From an uncultured bacterium (GTDB lineage: Bacteria; Hydrothermota; Tepidihabitantia; Tepidihabitantales; DTDR01): a stretch of 51,402 bases of DNA. Below are positions 25,332 to 32,272 of the stretch, in pieces; the stretch's first letter is position 1, and every line of letters begins with the position of its first letter. The position numbers and the translations under genes are program-made. The notes below the pieces were generated by a model. The model saw nothing but the letters and a program-made list of their open reading frames with translations, did not search any database and had not been told where the DNA came from. The stretch lies in assembly GCA_938040315.1 (NCBI GenBank), contig CALHQW010000026.1, positions 1 through 51,402 on the forward strand, written 5' to 3'.

Positions 25332-26577
25332 CAAATAAGAAATAAACCCCTTTCTTTAAATAATTAACTCTTTGACCACTTATATTATAAAAAAATTTAT
25401 CTATTTTTTTATCTTTTAAGACAACAATCTTTCTTATCTTTCTATTTTCGCACTCTTTTTCTTTCATACCAGAAAAGGGGCGACTTTTTAAACAAAGAAT
25501 TTGATAACTATTACCATCTTGGTGGCAAACTAAAAGATAACCAAAATTATTATTATCAACAACTATCCCACCACTTATCGTCCTACCATCTACCAAAACT
25601 TCGGAATTTATCCAACGATTAGTAAAATTAGAAGCATGATAAATCATTCCCGTAGCAATATTACCACTTATCCTTTCCCAAGAGATATGGACTTTATTAT
25701 CTTTCACAAAAAAACTTCTCATATTAGCACTATTGGTATCGGTTATCAATTGATAGGGTTCCCAAATTCGGGAATTTGCTGGTCGGTGAAGATAGCAAGT
25801 TCTTTTTCTTGTTCCCCAACCATCATCACCAGAAGCACAAAGAAAAAGTTCGCCATTCTCTTTACTATAAATCGCTGAATTATAATCATAAAGATTAGCA
25901 GTTGTTAAAACTTCGTATTGAAAATTAGTATCACCCAAAAAAGAGTTTTCAGCATGATGGATATGATAATCAGGATAATTACCTCCCCGATAACTAATAT
26001 GGCAAATACCTTCAGGAGAAACTGAAATATAAGGACTGGCGCCTAACCCAAAATCACCAAGTTCACTATTCCTTATTTGATAAATATTAAAAGAATCTAT
26101 ACTACCAATAAAATAATAAAGTTTATAACCACCACCTTCTAAACTTTTTATCCAAACAATATGAGAAAGATTATTACTGAAAGAAATTGTTGGTGAAGCA
26201 TCCCATAAATTATCATTGGTTACTCTCTTCTTCCGAAAACTACCATAACGATTAGTTAAATAATAAAGTTCATTATAATTAACAATGGGTGAAGTAAAGG
26301 CAATATGAATTTTACCATTGGGTTCACAAGCAATCACACCATTAGGATTAGTGGTTTCGGCTAAAAGAATTGGTGTTGACCAATTAGAATCTGGTTTCTT
26401 ATAAGAATAAAAAAGATAATATAAATTACCAACCCTCTCATGCCAGATAGCATGTAAAGTATTAAAAGAATCAATTGCCAAAGATTGCATCGTTAAAGAT
26501 TTCGGATAACTATTATTAACAATTGTATCAATCCCAATTGTTACCCACTGAGAAAGGAGGAAAAAAAGAATTGTCAT
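25312..26577 (-). CDS. Secreted beta-propeller-like protein with type IX-like C-terminal motif
   Basis: About 421 residues. A short hydrophobic N-terminus (MTILFFLLSQW) serves as the export signal. The body holds repeats with a Trp/Tyr pattern typical of sialidase-like or propeller surface proteins (LHAIWHERVGNLYYLFYSY, SHIVWIKSLEGGGYKLYYF, VHISWERISG). The C-terminus has YNISGQRVNYLKKGVYFL, resembling a type IX secretion sorting domain, but it lacks the final KKIxV strand and overlaps the next gene by 20 nt. The ATG at 26577 was chosen because GGAGG is 5 nt upstream; a GTG at 26583 overlaps that site. No catalytic residues recognised. Confidence 0.78.
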   Translation of the reverse strand: MTILFFLLSQWVTIGIDTIVNNSYPKSLTMQSLAIDSFNTLHAIWHERVGNLYYLFYSYKKPDSNWSTPILLAETTNPNGVIACEPNGKIHIAFTSPIVNYNELYYLTNRYGSFRKKRVTNDNLWDASPTISFSNNLSHIVWIKSLEGGGYKLYYFIGSIDSFNIYQIRNSELGDFGLGASPYISVSPEGICHISYRGGNYPDYHIHHAENSFLGDTNFQYEVLTTANLYDYNSAIYSKENGELFLCASGDDGWGTRKRTCYLHRPANSRIWEPYQLITDTNSANMRSFFVKDNKVHISWERISGNIATGMIYHASNFTNRWINSEVLVDGRTISGGIVVDNNNFGYLLVCHQDGNSYQILCLKSRPFSGMKEKECENRKIRKIVVLKDKKIDKFFYNISGQRVNYLKKGVYFLFDENPLH

Positions 26578-26634
26578 ATTCACCTCCTTTCTTTAATAAT
26601 TTTTTCGCAAAAAGTCAAAGACTTCATCACAACA

Positions 26635-26662
26635 ATTATAAATTACCTAACTTTAAAGTCAA
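26635..26662 (-). promoter_or_regulatory. Promoter of the secreted propeller-like gene
   Basis: Minus strand: TTGACT (26662-26657), 16-nt spacer, TATAAT (26640-26635). The predicted leader is about 50 nt and carries GGAGG 5 nt before the ATG. Confidence 0.75.
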
Positions 26663-26713
26663 TAATCAATCTGTGCTCAGAAAATATTACAACCAATCTT
26701 TTTATAAATTACT

Positions 26714-26741
26714 TTGATTTTTCATAGATTATATGTATAAT
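26714..26741 (+). promoter_or_regulatory. Promoter of the redox/Fe-S island
   Basis: TTGATT (26714-26719), 16-nt spacer, TATAAT (26736-26741), followed by a short leader with AAGGAAG upstream of ATG 26765. It faces away from the divergent promoter at 26635-26662. Confidence 0.7.
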
Positions 26742-26764
26742 TATAAAAAATTAAAAGGAAGAAA

Positions 26765-26923
26765 ATGGCTGAAAAACAAAAACCCAGATTTATTATGTGC
26801 ATTTGCACGGGACAATGTCCGGGTTTTACGAGTTTAAATCTTTGGGAACTAATAAACTATGTGCGAACTGAACTGGATGTTGAATATTACTTCAATTGCT
26901 TAAAGAAAACGGCTGCCGAATAA
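26765..26923 (+). CDS. 52-residue CxCxxxC mini-protein, possibly a frameshifted remnant
   Basis: A short ORF with its own promoter and a GGAAG ribosome site. It reads MAEKQKPRFIMCICTGQCPG followed by FTSLNLWELINYVR. Cys12, Cys14 and Cys18 form a compact CxCxxxCP motif able to bind metal or a cluster; a fourth Cys lies at 46. The last residues look unrelated to the rest: shifting by one nucleotide near 26893 opens a frame reading QLLKENGCRIIYIKDLY to a TAA at 26944-26946. It may therefore be a truncated, frameshifted Fe-S protein gene or a genuinely short protein. No family is assigned. Confidence 0.5.
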   Translation: MAEKQKPRFIMCICTGQCPGFTSLNLWELINYVRTELDVEYYFNCLKKTAAE

Positions 26924-26958
26924 TCTACATTAAAGATTTATATTAAAGGAGATAAAAA

Positions 26959-27387
26959 ATGGGCAAAGAAAATTGGCAAAAATTACCACTCTGTCATAAA
27001 GAAGCCGAGAATTTGGATATTATTCTTGTTTGTGACGGTGCAGCGTCTGTAGGTCAGGTAGGTCATGAAGTAGGAGTAAAACTCAATAAAGAAAAACCAG
27101 ATCAAGCAAGAATGTGTTGCCTTAGTGCTATTGCCGCTGGATCTAAGATCCATATTGAGATTGCTAAGAAGGCGAAGCGGTTGATTGCCATAAATGGGTG
27201 TGGTAATAAATGTACCAGTAAGATTTTGGAAAATCTTGGTATTAAGCCAACCTATGAATTCACAATTGTGAACGAAGGAGTTGAAAAGGTTTCAACCTTA
27301 GATTTTGACTCCGCTGATGTAGAAAGAATTGCGAAAAAGATAACCGAAGCAATAGAAGCCAAGAGCAAAGAAAAAGAAGATAGTTAG
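26959..27387 (+). CDS. DGC-domain putative zinc-binding protein
   Basis: A 142-residue cytosolic protein of the DGC-domain type (PF08859-like), named for a conserved Asp-Gly-Cys. Visible blocks are ILVCDGAASVGQVGHEV near the start, ARMCCLSAIAAGS in the middle, and INGCGNKCTSKILENLGI, which corresponds to the DGCxxxC motif but has Asn in place of Asp. The cysteines suggest metal binding; the function of the family is unknown. It follows the CxC mini-ORF by 35 nt with AAAGGAG before the ATG, and precedes the SUF-like pair. Confidence 0.8.
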   Translation: MGKENWQKLPLCHKEAENLDIILVCDGAASVGQVGHEVGVKLNKEKPDQARMCCLSAIAAGSKIHIEIAKKAKRLIAINGCGNKCTSKILENLGIKPTYEFTIVNEGVEKVSTLDFDSADVERIAKKITEAIEAKSKEKEDS

Positions 27388-27489
27388 GGTATGGAATATT
27401 GAGACTCTCACAACTTGGAATAAGTTTAAGTATAAGGAGAAGAAAGAATGCCCTGAGGCAACAATTTCTGAAATAAAAAAAGAAGTATT
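27388..27489 (+). other. Spacer between DGC gene and smsC, possible decayed reading frame
   Basis: A 102-nt stretch. One frame is open from inside the DGC gene to a TAA at about 27500 and would encode IETLTTWNKFKYKEKKECPE-like sequence, but it has no start codon. An AAGGAG followed by ATG CCC TGA (27448-27456) gives a two-codon ORF. No hairpin terminator or tRNA is visible. It may be a gene remnant. Confidence 0.3.
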
Positions 27490-28245
27490 ATGGAAATATT
27501 AAGAATTGATAAAGTCTCTCTTACCTTAGAAGGAAGACAGATTTTGAAAGACCTATCGCTGGTAGTAAAAGAAGGTAGTATCCATTCTATTCTGGGGATA
27601 AATGCTGCCGGTAAATCAAGCCTTGCCTATCTTATTATGGGGTGTGCTGATTATGTTCCAGAGAAAGGTAAAATTTTTTTTGCTGGCAATGATATAACTC
27701 AGTTGCCCCTTTCCAAGAGGGCAAAAATAGGCATTACATTAGCATGGCAGGAGCCAGCAAGGTTTGAAGGGCTGACAGTCAAAGATTACATTATGGTTGG
27801 CATGAAGGAAAAAAAGGAGGCTTTAATTGAAGAGGCACTTCATCAAGTATTATTAGAACCAAAAGATTATTTAAATAGAGTGGTGGATAGGACTTTAAGC
27901 GGCGGTGAAAGAAAACGCATTGAATTAGCCGCTGTCTATGCAATGAAACCAAGATTAGCAATCTTAGATGAACCTGACTCAGGAATTGATATATTGGCAT
28001 TAGATGATATTATTAAACTGATTAAGAATCTAAAAAAGCATGGAACCACAGTCCTTTTAATCACCCACCGTGAGGAAGTTTCAGAGATTTCTGACATAAC
28101 ATCTTTGATGTGTTCTGGTCTCATTGTTAAAGAAGGAGAAACAAAAGATATAGTTAAATATTTTAAAGAAAAATGTGTTCCCTGCCCAACAAAAATCTTT
28201 CCTTCTCAACAAAATGGAGAGTTTAGAGGAGGTATAATAAATTGA
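27490..28245 (+). CDS. smsC: SufC-like ATPase of a minimal SUF (SMS) system
   Basis: ABC-type ATPase of iron-sulfur cluster assembly, 251 residues. Walker A is GINAAGKS (36-43), the signature is TLSGGERKRIELAAVYA, and Walker B is followed by the SufC-specific LDEPDSGID, with the switch His in ITHREE. The C-terminus carries CVPCPTKIF, a CxxC unusual for SufC. It overlaps a short SufB/D-like gene by 4 nt, the arrangement of the two-gene SMS (SmsCB) system described for anaerobes and archaea. No sufS, sufU or sufE is nearby. The SMS label is inferred from gene pair and length. Confidence 0.88.
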   Translation: MEILRIDKVSLTLEGRQILKDLSLVVKEGSIHSILGINAAGKSSLAYLIMGCADYVPEKGKIFFAGNDITQLPLSKRAKIGITLAWQEPARFEGLTVKDYIMVGMKEKKEALIEEALHQVLLEPKDYLNRVVDRTLSGGERKRIELAAVYAMKPRLAILDEPDSGIDILALDDIIKLIKNLKKHGTTVLLITHREEVSEISDITSLMCSGLIVKEGETKDIVKYFKEKCVPCPTKIFPSQQNGEFRGGIIN

Positions 28246-29180
28246 GAGAAGATTACGAGGCAATGTTAAAGGCATATTCCGAGGCTGGTGGCACACCAGA
28301 CATATTTAAAAATTCTAATATCGCCCATTTGATTATTCATAAAAATAAAGTAATTGGTAAGAATTTAATAAAAGGGCTGACAATCGTGCCCGAAGAGACC
28401 GCTTGGGGTATAGAGATTAACCTAAAGGTTGAGAAGGGAATAAAAATAGAAAATCCAGTCCATCTCTGTTTTGGAGTATTAACTAAAGAAGGGATTCAAG
28501 AAATTAAGATTAAAGCAAAAATAGAAGATAATGGAGGTGTTAAACTTCTTGCCCACTGTATCTTCCCTGATGCAGTCAAGATAGTCCACAAAATGGATGC
28601 GGAAATTGAAATCGGTAATGATGCCTATTATGAGTATAAGGAGGTCCATTATCATGGCAAAATTGGAGGTGTAGAAGTTATTCCTCAGGCAAAAATTAAG
28701 GTGGGCAAGAATAGCCATCTCCTCACAAATTTCTCTCTCCTTCAAGGACGGGTCGGCGTTTTTGATTTGAATTATGAAACAGAAATCTTAGACAATTCAA
28801 GCCTTAATATCACGACAAAGATTTATGGCTACGGCAATGACAAAATAAAAATCAAAGAGGTAGGTCATCTAAAAGGAAGGAATTCCCGCGGTTTACTTAA
28901 AAGCCGCATCGTTGTAAAAGATGAGGCAGAAAGCGAAATAATTAATGAACTTATCGCCACCGCACCGGAAGCAAGGGGACATGTTGATTGTGTCGAGATT
29001 ATTCAAGGTAACGCCCGGGCAAAGGCAATTCCTATCGTTAATGTGGCTAATGAATTTGCAAAAGTGACTCACGAGGCAGCAATAGGAAGATTGGATAAAA
29101 AAGAGATTGAAACGCTCATGTCAAGAGGTTTAGACGAGGAAGAAGCAATTGATTTAATAATTAGTAAAATGCTTCAATAA
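28242..29180 (+). CDS. smsB: SufB/SufD-like scaffold of a minimal SUF (SMS) system
   Basis: A 312-residue SufB/SufD-family scaffold, much shorter than SufB (about 450-500) or SufD (about 400), as expected for SmsB. The beta-helix core is recognisable (IKVGKNSHLLTNFSLLQGRV, TTKIYGYGNDKIKIKEVGHL, GRNSRGLLKSRIVVKDEAES), followed by ARGHVDCVEIIQGNARAKAI with the conserved Cys-containing cluster-site region, and HEAAIGRLDKKEIETLMSRG at the end. The start codon is TTG, overlapping the smsC stop and preceded by GAGGAGG about 10 nt upstream. It should form a cluster-assembly complex with SmsC. Confidence 0.88.
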   Translation: MREDYEAMLKAYSEAGGTPDIFKNSNIAHLIIHKNKVIGKNLIKGLTIVPEETAWGIEINLKVEKGIKIENPVHLCFGVLTKEGIQEIKIKAKIEDNGGVKLLAHCIFPDAVKIVHKMDAEIEIGNDAYYEYKEVHYHGKIGGVEVIPQAKIKVGKNSHLLTNFSLLQGRVGVFDLNYETEILDNSSLNITTKIYGYGNDKIKIKEVGHLKGRNSRGLLKSRIVVKDEAESEIINELIATAPEARGHVDCVEIIQGNARAKAIPIVNVANEFAKVTHEAAIGRLDKKEIETLMSRGLDEEEAIDLIISKMLQ

Positions 29181-29244
29181 CTAAAAAGAGTATTAATCCA
29201 CCAATATGCGGTTGTCAAATTAGACGGAAGGTTTACAAAGTAAA

Positions 29245-30027
29245 ATGGTTAAAAAATCATTGGGTTTTATTGGTGGTGGTAGGATAACAAGAATTATTCT
29301 TGGTGGACTTAAAAATGCTGGTGGAATACCTGAAGATGTTGTTGTTAGCGATATAAATTCCGAAACTCTTCAGAAATTAAAGAATGAATTTCCAGAAATT
29401 TTGATCGCTCCTCGTGATAATACGGCACCGGTTAAAAAGGAGATCGTCTTTCTTGCTGTTCATCCACCATTAATCTCCGATGTGTTAAAGGAGATAACAC
29501 CCTTCCTAAAACCAACAACCTTTCTTATTTCCCTTGCTCCCAAGGTGAGGATAAAAAATATCTTAGAAATTGTTAAAGGTTTCCCAAAAGTTGCCCGAAT
29601 GATTCCTAATGCCTGTTCAATCATAAATCAAGGTTATAACCCGATTACCTTTGCCGAGACAGTGAATGAAATAGATAAAAAATCCTTATTAGACTTTCTC
29701 TCCCTATTGGGTGAATGTCCGATTGTCTCAGAAGAAAAATTGGAGGCTTACGCAGTCATTACGGGAATGGGTCCAACTTATTTCTGGTTTCAATTCAATG
29801 AACTTAAAGAATTGGCAAAAGGGTTTGGATTAAGCGAAAAAGAAGCAGTAGCGGGAATTGAAAAAATGGTTATTGGAACAATAAAAACATTATTTAAATC
29901 AGGTTTGACACCTGAACAGGTAATGGATTTAATTCCCGTAAGACCATTTGCCGAAAAGGAGGAAGAGATTAAAAAAATTTTTCGCTCAATACTTGAAGGA
30001 TTATACAAAAAATTAAAGGGTGTATAA
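29245..30027 (+). CDS. Pyrroline-5-carboxylate reductase-like oxidoreductase
   Basis: A 260-residue Rossmann protein with the N-terminal NADP-binding motif GFIGGGRITRIILGGL and P5CR-like segments (FLAVHPPLISDVL, VARMIPNACSIINQGYNPI and AYAVITGMGPTYFWF). The C-terminal dimerisation helix normally carries GGTTxxALxxLE; here it reads SGLTPEQVMDLIPVRPFAEK, so true proline synthesis is doubtful. It stands between smsB (64-nt gap) and the thioredoxin fusion (15-nt gap), hinting at a specialised role in the redox island. Best called a P5CR-family oxidoreductase of unknown substrate. Confidence 0.82.
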   Translation: MVKKSLGFIGGGRITRIILGGLKNAGGIPEDVVVSDINSETLQKLKNEFPEILIAPRDNTAPVKKEIVFLAVHPPLISDVLKEITPFLKPTTFLISLAPKVRIKNILEIVKGFPKVARMIPNACSIINQGYNPITFAETVNEIDKKSLLDFLSLLGECPIVSEEKLEAYAVITGMGPTYFWFQFNELKELAKGFGLSEKEAVAGIEKMVIGTIKTLFKSGLTPEQVMDLIPVRPFAEKEEEIKKIFRSILEGLYKKLKGV

Positions 30028-30042
30028 ATAAAGGAGGTCCTA

Positions 30043-31050
30043 ATGAAAAAGTTTTATTTAATAATCGGTGTTATTATAGCAATTTTTATAATTGTTGTTA
30101 TAGTAAGCACAAACTCCAAAAAGCCAGAAAAAAACCAAATAGTTATTCAAGAGAGAATTGAGAAGAAAGAGAAAGATAAAGAACCGATAACTCCCAAAAT
30201 AGATACCTTTATACCAACCAAAATAGTAAAGGATACAAACCCTTCGTCCAATCTAACTGATGATGTGCTGGCAATAGTAAATAACCAGAAGATTACCAAA
30301 CAACTACTTGATAGTATTTTTAATCTAATGCCCCCCGAAGTTAAGAGATATTATAAAGATGACAAAATTGGATTTCTGGAAGAACTGATAACCAGAGAGT
30401 TATTGATTCAAGAGGCAAAAAGGCAGAGAATTGACCAAGAGGAAGATTATAAAGAATATGCCAAACAAAATCCGGATAAAAAAGAAGATATAATGATCAA
30501 TTTGCTATTAAAAAAGATTACCTCCGATGTTACCGTTAGCGAAAATGAATTGAAGGAGTTCTTCAATCAATACAAAGACCAGTTACCTAATAAAGATTAC
30601 GAATCAGTAAAAGAGCAGTTAAGGCCAATGGTAATTGAAGAAAAACAGCGTCTCATTATAGAGAAATTAATCAATACCCTTAAAGCAAAGGCAAAGATTA
30701 TCCGCAATGAGAAGTGGATAAAAGAGCAAGAAGCACTTACCTTAGATAATCCATTGACAAAGGCATTAAAATCGGGTCGACCAGTAGTTGTTGATTTTGG
30801 TCGGGGCAATTGTCTTCCTTGTAAGATGATGCAACCAATACTTGAAAAACTACAGAAGGAATACAAAGGTAAGGCAGAGATTATTATTCTTGATGTTAAT
30901 GAATACCCTTTGCTTGCTCGCAAATATAAAATAATGGTAATACCGACCCAGATTTTCTTTGACACCTTAGGAAAAGAGGTCTATCGACACCAAGGATTTA
31001 TGCCCGAAGAAGATATTAAAAGAGAATTAAAAAAATTGGGTGTAGAGTAG
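30043..31050 (+). CDS. Membrane-anchored SurA-like chaperone domain fused to thioredoxin
   Basis: A 335-residue protein with three parts. A transmembrane anchor (about 4-24, YLIIGVIIAIFIIVVIVS) is followed by a charged linker. A SurA/PpiC-type N-domain (about 70-215, VLAIVNNQKITKQLLDSIF, FLEELITRELLIQEAKRQR) comes next, without any parvulin PPIase domain. The C-terminal thioredoxin fold (about 230-335) has FGRGNCLPCKMMQP (CxxC redox motif) and the cis-Pro region MVIPTQIFFD. It probably faces the periplasm and gets electrons from the CcdA protein encoded 2 nt downstream. AAAGGAGG lies before the ATG. The fusion is unusual. Confidence 0.88.
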   Translation: MKKFYLIIGVIIAIFIIVVIVSTNSKKPEKNQIVIQERIEKKEKDKEPITPKIDTFIPTKIVKDTNPSSNLTDDVLAIVNNQKITKQLLDSIFNLMPPEVKRYYKDDKIGFLEELITRELLIQEAKRQRIDQEEDYKEYAKQNPDKKEDIMINLLLKKITSDVTVSENELKEFFNQYKDQLPNKDYESVKEQLRPMVIEEKQRLIIEKLINTLKAKAKIIRNEKWIKEQEALTLDNPLTKALKSGRPVVVDFGRGNCLPCKMMQPILEKLQKEYKGKAEIIILDVNEYPLLARKYKIMVIPTQIFFDTLGKEVYRHQGFMPEEDIKRELKKLGVE

Positions 31051-31051
31051 T

Positions 31052-31744
31052 ATGATTAAAATCTTTACCTGGTTAACAAAGGCACTCGGCGAAAATCCTT
31101 TAATCGCAATCACCGCCTCCTATCTTTGGGGTATCTTAAGTATTACCCTCAGTCCTTGTCATCTGGCAAGTGTACCGCTTATTGTTGGATATGTTAGTGG
31201 CCAGGGCAAAATAACAGTAAAAAGGGCATTTTCTCTTTCTCTAATCTTCGCTTTGGGTATCCTTATTACCATCGGTGTTGTCGGATTGATAACCGGCCTA
31301 TTGGGAAGAATGATGGGCGATATCGGTAAAACAGGAAATTATATCATCGCAATTGTATTCTTTATTATTGGATTATATTTAATTGGTATAATTCCCTTAC
31401 CCTTTTTGGGTGCCGGAGTAGGCATTAATAAAAAGGGAATATTGGGCGCCTTTATTATTGGACTTCTTTTTGGAATTGCTTTGGGTCCTTGCACTTTTGC
31501 ATATATGGCACCAATGCTTGGAGTTGTTTTTACTGTTGCCTCAAGAAACTTTCCTTACGCAGCCTCTCTTATCCTTGCCTACGCAATTGGACATTGTTCC
31601 GTAATCGTAATCGCCGGCTCCCTCACAGAAACAATCGGAAATTACCTCCGCTGGTCAGAAAAATCTAAAGGAATATCAATTGTGAAGACAATCTGCGGTA
31701 TTTTTGTAATTCTTGGTGGAATATATCTAATAATAACATCATAA
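31052..31744 (+). CDS. ccdA: CcdA-family thiol-electron transporter
   Basis: A 230-residue inner-membrane protein with about six transmembrane segments. The two functional cysteines sit in SPCHLASVPLIVGYVSG (first helix) and ALGPCTFAYMAP (fourth helix), the CcdA/DsbD-core pattern. Such proteins pass electrons from cytoplasmic thioredoxin to periplasmic thioredoxin-like partners. The gene begins right after the thioredoxin fusion, so that fusion is the likely partner. A strong terminator follows, closing the island. No cytochrome c maturation genes are nearby. Confidence 0.92.
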   Translation: MIKIFTWLTKALGENPLIAITASYLWGILSITLSPCHLASVPLIVGYVSGQGKITVKRAFSLSLIFALGILITIGVVGLITGLLGRMMGDIGKTGNYIIAIVFFIIGLYLIGIIPLPFLGAGVGINKKGILGAFIIGLLFGIALGPCTFAYMAPMLGVVFTVASRNFPYAASLILAYAIGHCSVIVIAGSLTETIGNYLRWSEKSKGISIVKTICGIFVILGGIYLIITS

Positions 31745-31746
31745 CT

Positions 31747-31773
31747 AAAAAGTTTCCTTTATGGAAACTTTTT
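31747..31773 (+). terminator. Terminator after ccdA
   Basis: Perfect 11-bp stem (AAAAAGTTTCC at 31747-31757 with GGAAACTTTTT at 31763-31773), 5-nt loop, followed by ATTTTA. It lies 3 nt after the ccdA stop. Confidence 0.88.
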
Positions 31774-31840
31774 ATTTTACTAAAATTTTATATAAGTTTT
31801 GTAAAATCAAGGACTTAGATAAAGTTAGCAATTGAGATAG

Positions 31841-31861
31841 GGGGGTATCTACTATACCGCC
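31841..31861 (+). promoter_or_regulatory. Hairpin just upstream of a ribosome site
   Basis: GGGGGTAT (31841-31848) pairs with ATACCGCC (31854-31861) around a 5-nt loop, with a single G-G mismatch. This G/C-rich patch is conspicuous in an otherwise very AT-rich gap and directly precedes the GGGAG (31863-31867) of the next ORF. It could modulate translation or be the end of a small RNA; no known riboswitch class is recognised. Confidence 0.35.
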
Positions 31862-31873
31862 TGGGAGATTACT

Positions 31874-32272
31874 TTGGCAAAGGTTTTAAATACCAATTTT
31901 ACTATTTTCTTGACTTTTTTATACATTTTTATATCCTTTTTTATGATTAATTTTATTTTAAATTCTTTTCTTCTCTTTATGGCAAATAGAAATTCCTTAA
32001 AAGTTGGCAAAAATATTAGATATTCTTTCCAAGACAAAGTTTTAAGGAATATTTTATGGAAAATAACTAAATTATTAGAGAGTGGTGCTTATGGAGAAAA
32101 CTATTTATATAATCCTGAAAAATCTACCTTAACTTTGTATCTTAATAGTGAGCGATGCTCCGATAGTAATTCTGCTTTGGGAGTGAGTGCCAATTATACC
32201 AATAATCATTGCGGATTCACTCTTTTTGGTTGTGGTTCTCAATTACTATCTAACTCAAAATTTTTTTATTAA
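31874..32272 (+). CDS. Hypothetical membrane-anchored protein
   Basis: A 132-residue ORF starting with TTG, 6 nt behind GGGAG. A long hydrophobic segment (about 8-36, FTIFLTFLYIFISFFMINF) is followed by a polar domain with FQDKVLRNILWKITKLLESG and three Cys (SERCSD, NNHCGFTLFGCGSQ). The layout of one N-terminal helix plus a small Cys-containing domain resembles minor pilin or pseudopilin-like proteins, but no prepilin peptidase motif is seen. Its stop directly abuts the SpoIID-like gene, supporting a real gene. Later ATGs at residues 25 and 37 are alternative starts. Confidence 0.55.
   Translation: MAKVLNTNFTIFLTFLYIFISFFMINFILNSFLLFMANRNSLKVGKNIRYSFQDKVLRNILWKITKLLESGAYGENYLYNPEKSTLTLYLNSERCSDSNSALGVSANYTNNHCGFTLFGCGSQLLSNSKFFY

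Noticed and set aside
27448-27456. ATG CCC TGA behind AAGGAG as a possible selenoprotein start
   Set aside because: The frame hits another stop shortly after, and no SECIS-like hairpin or selenoprotein family match was seen.
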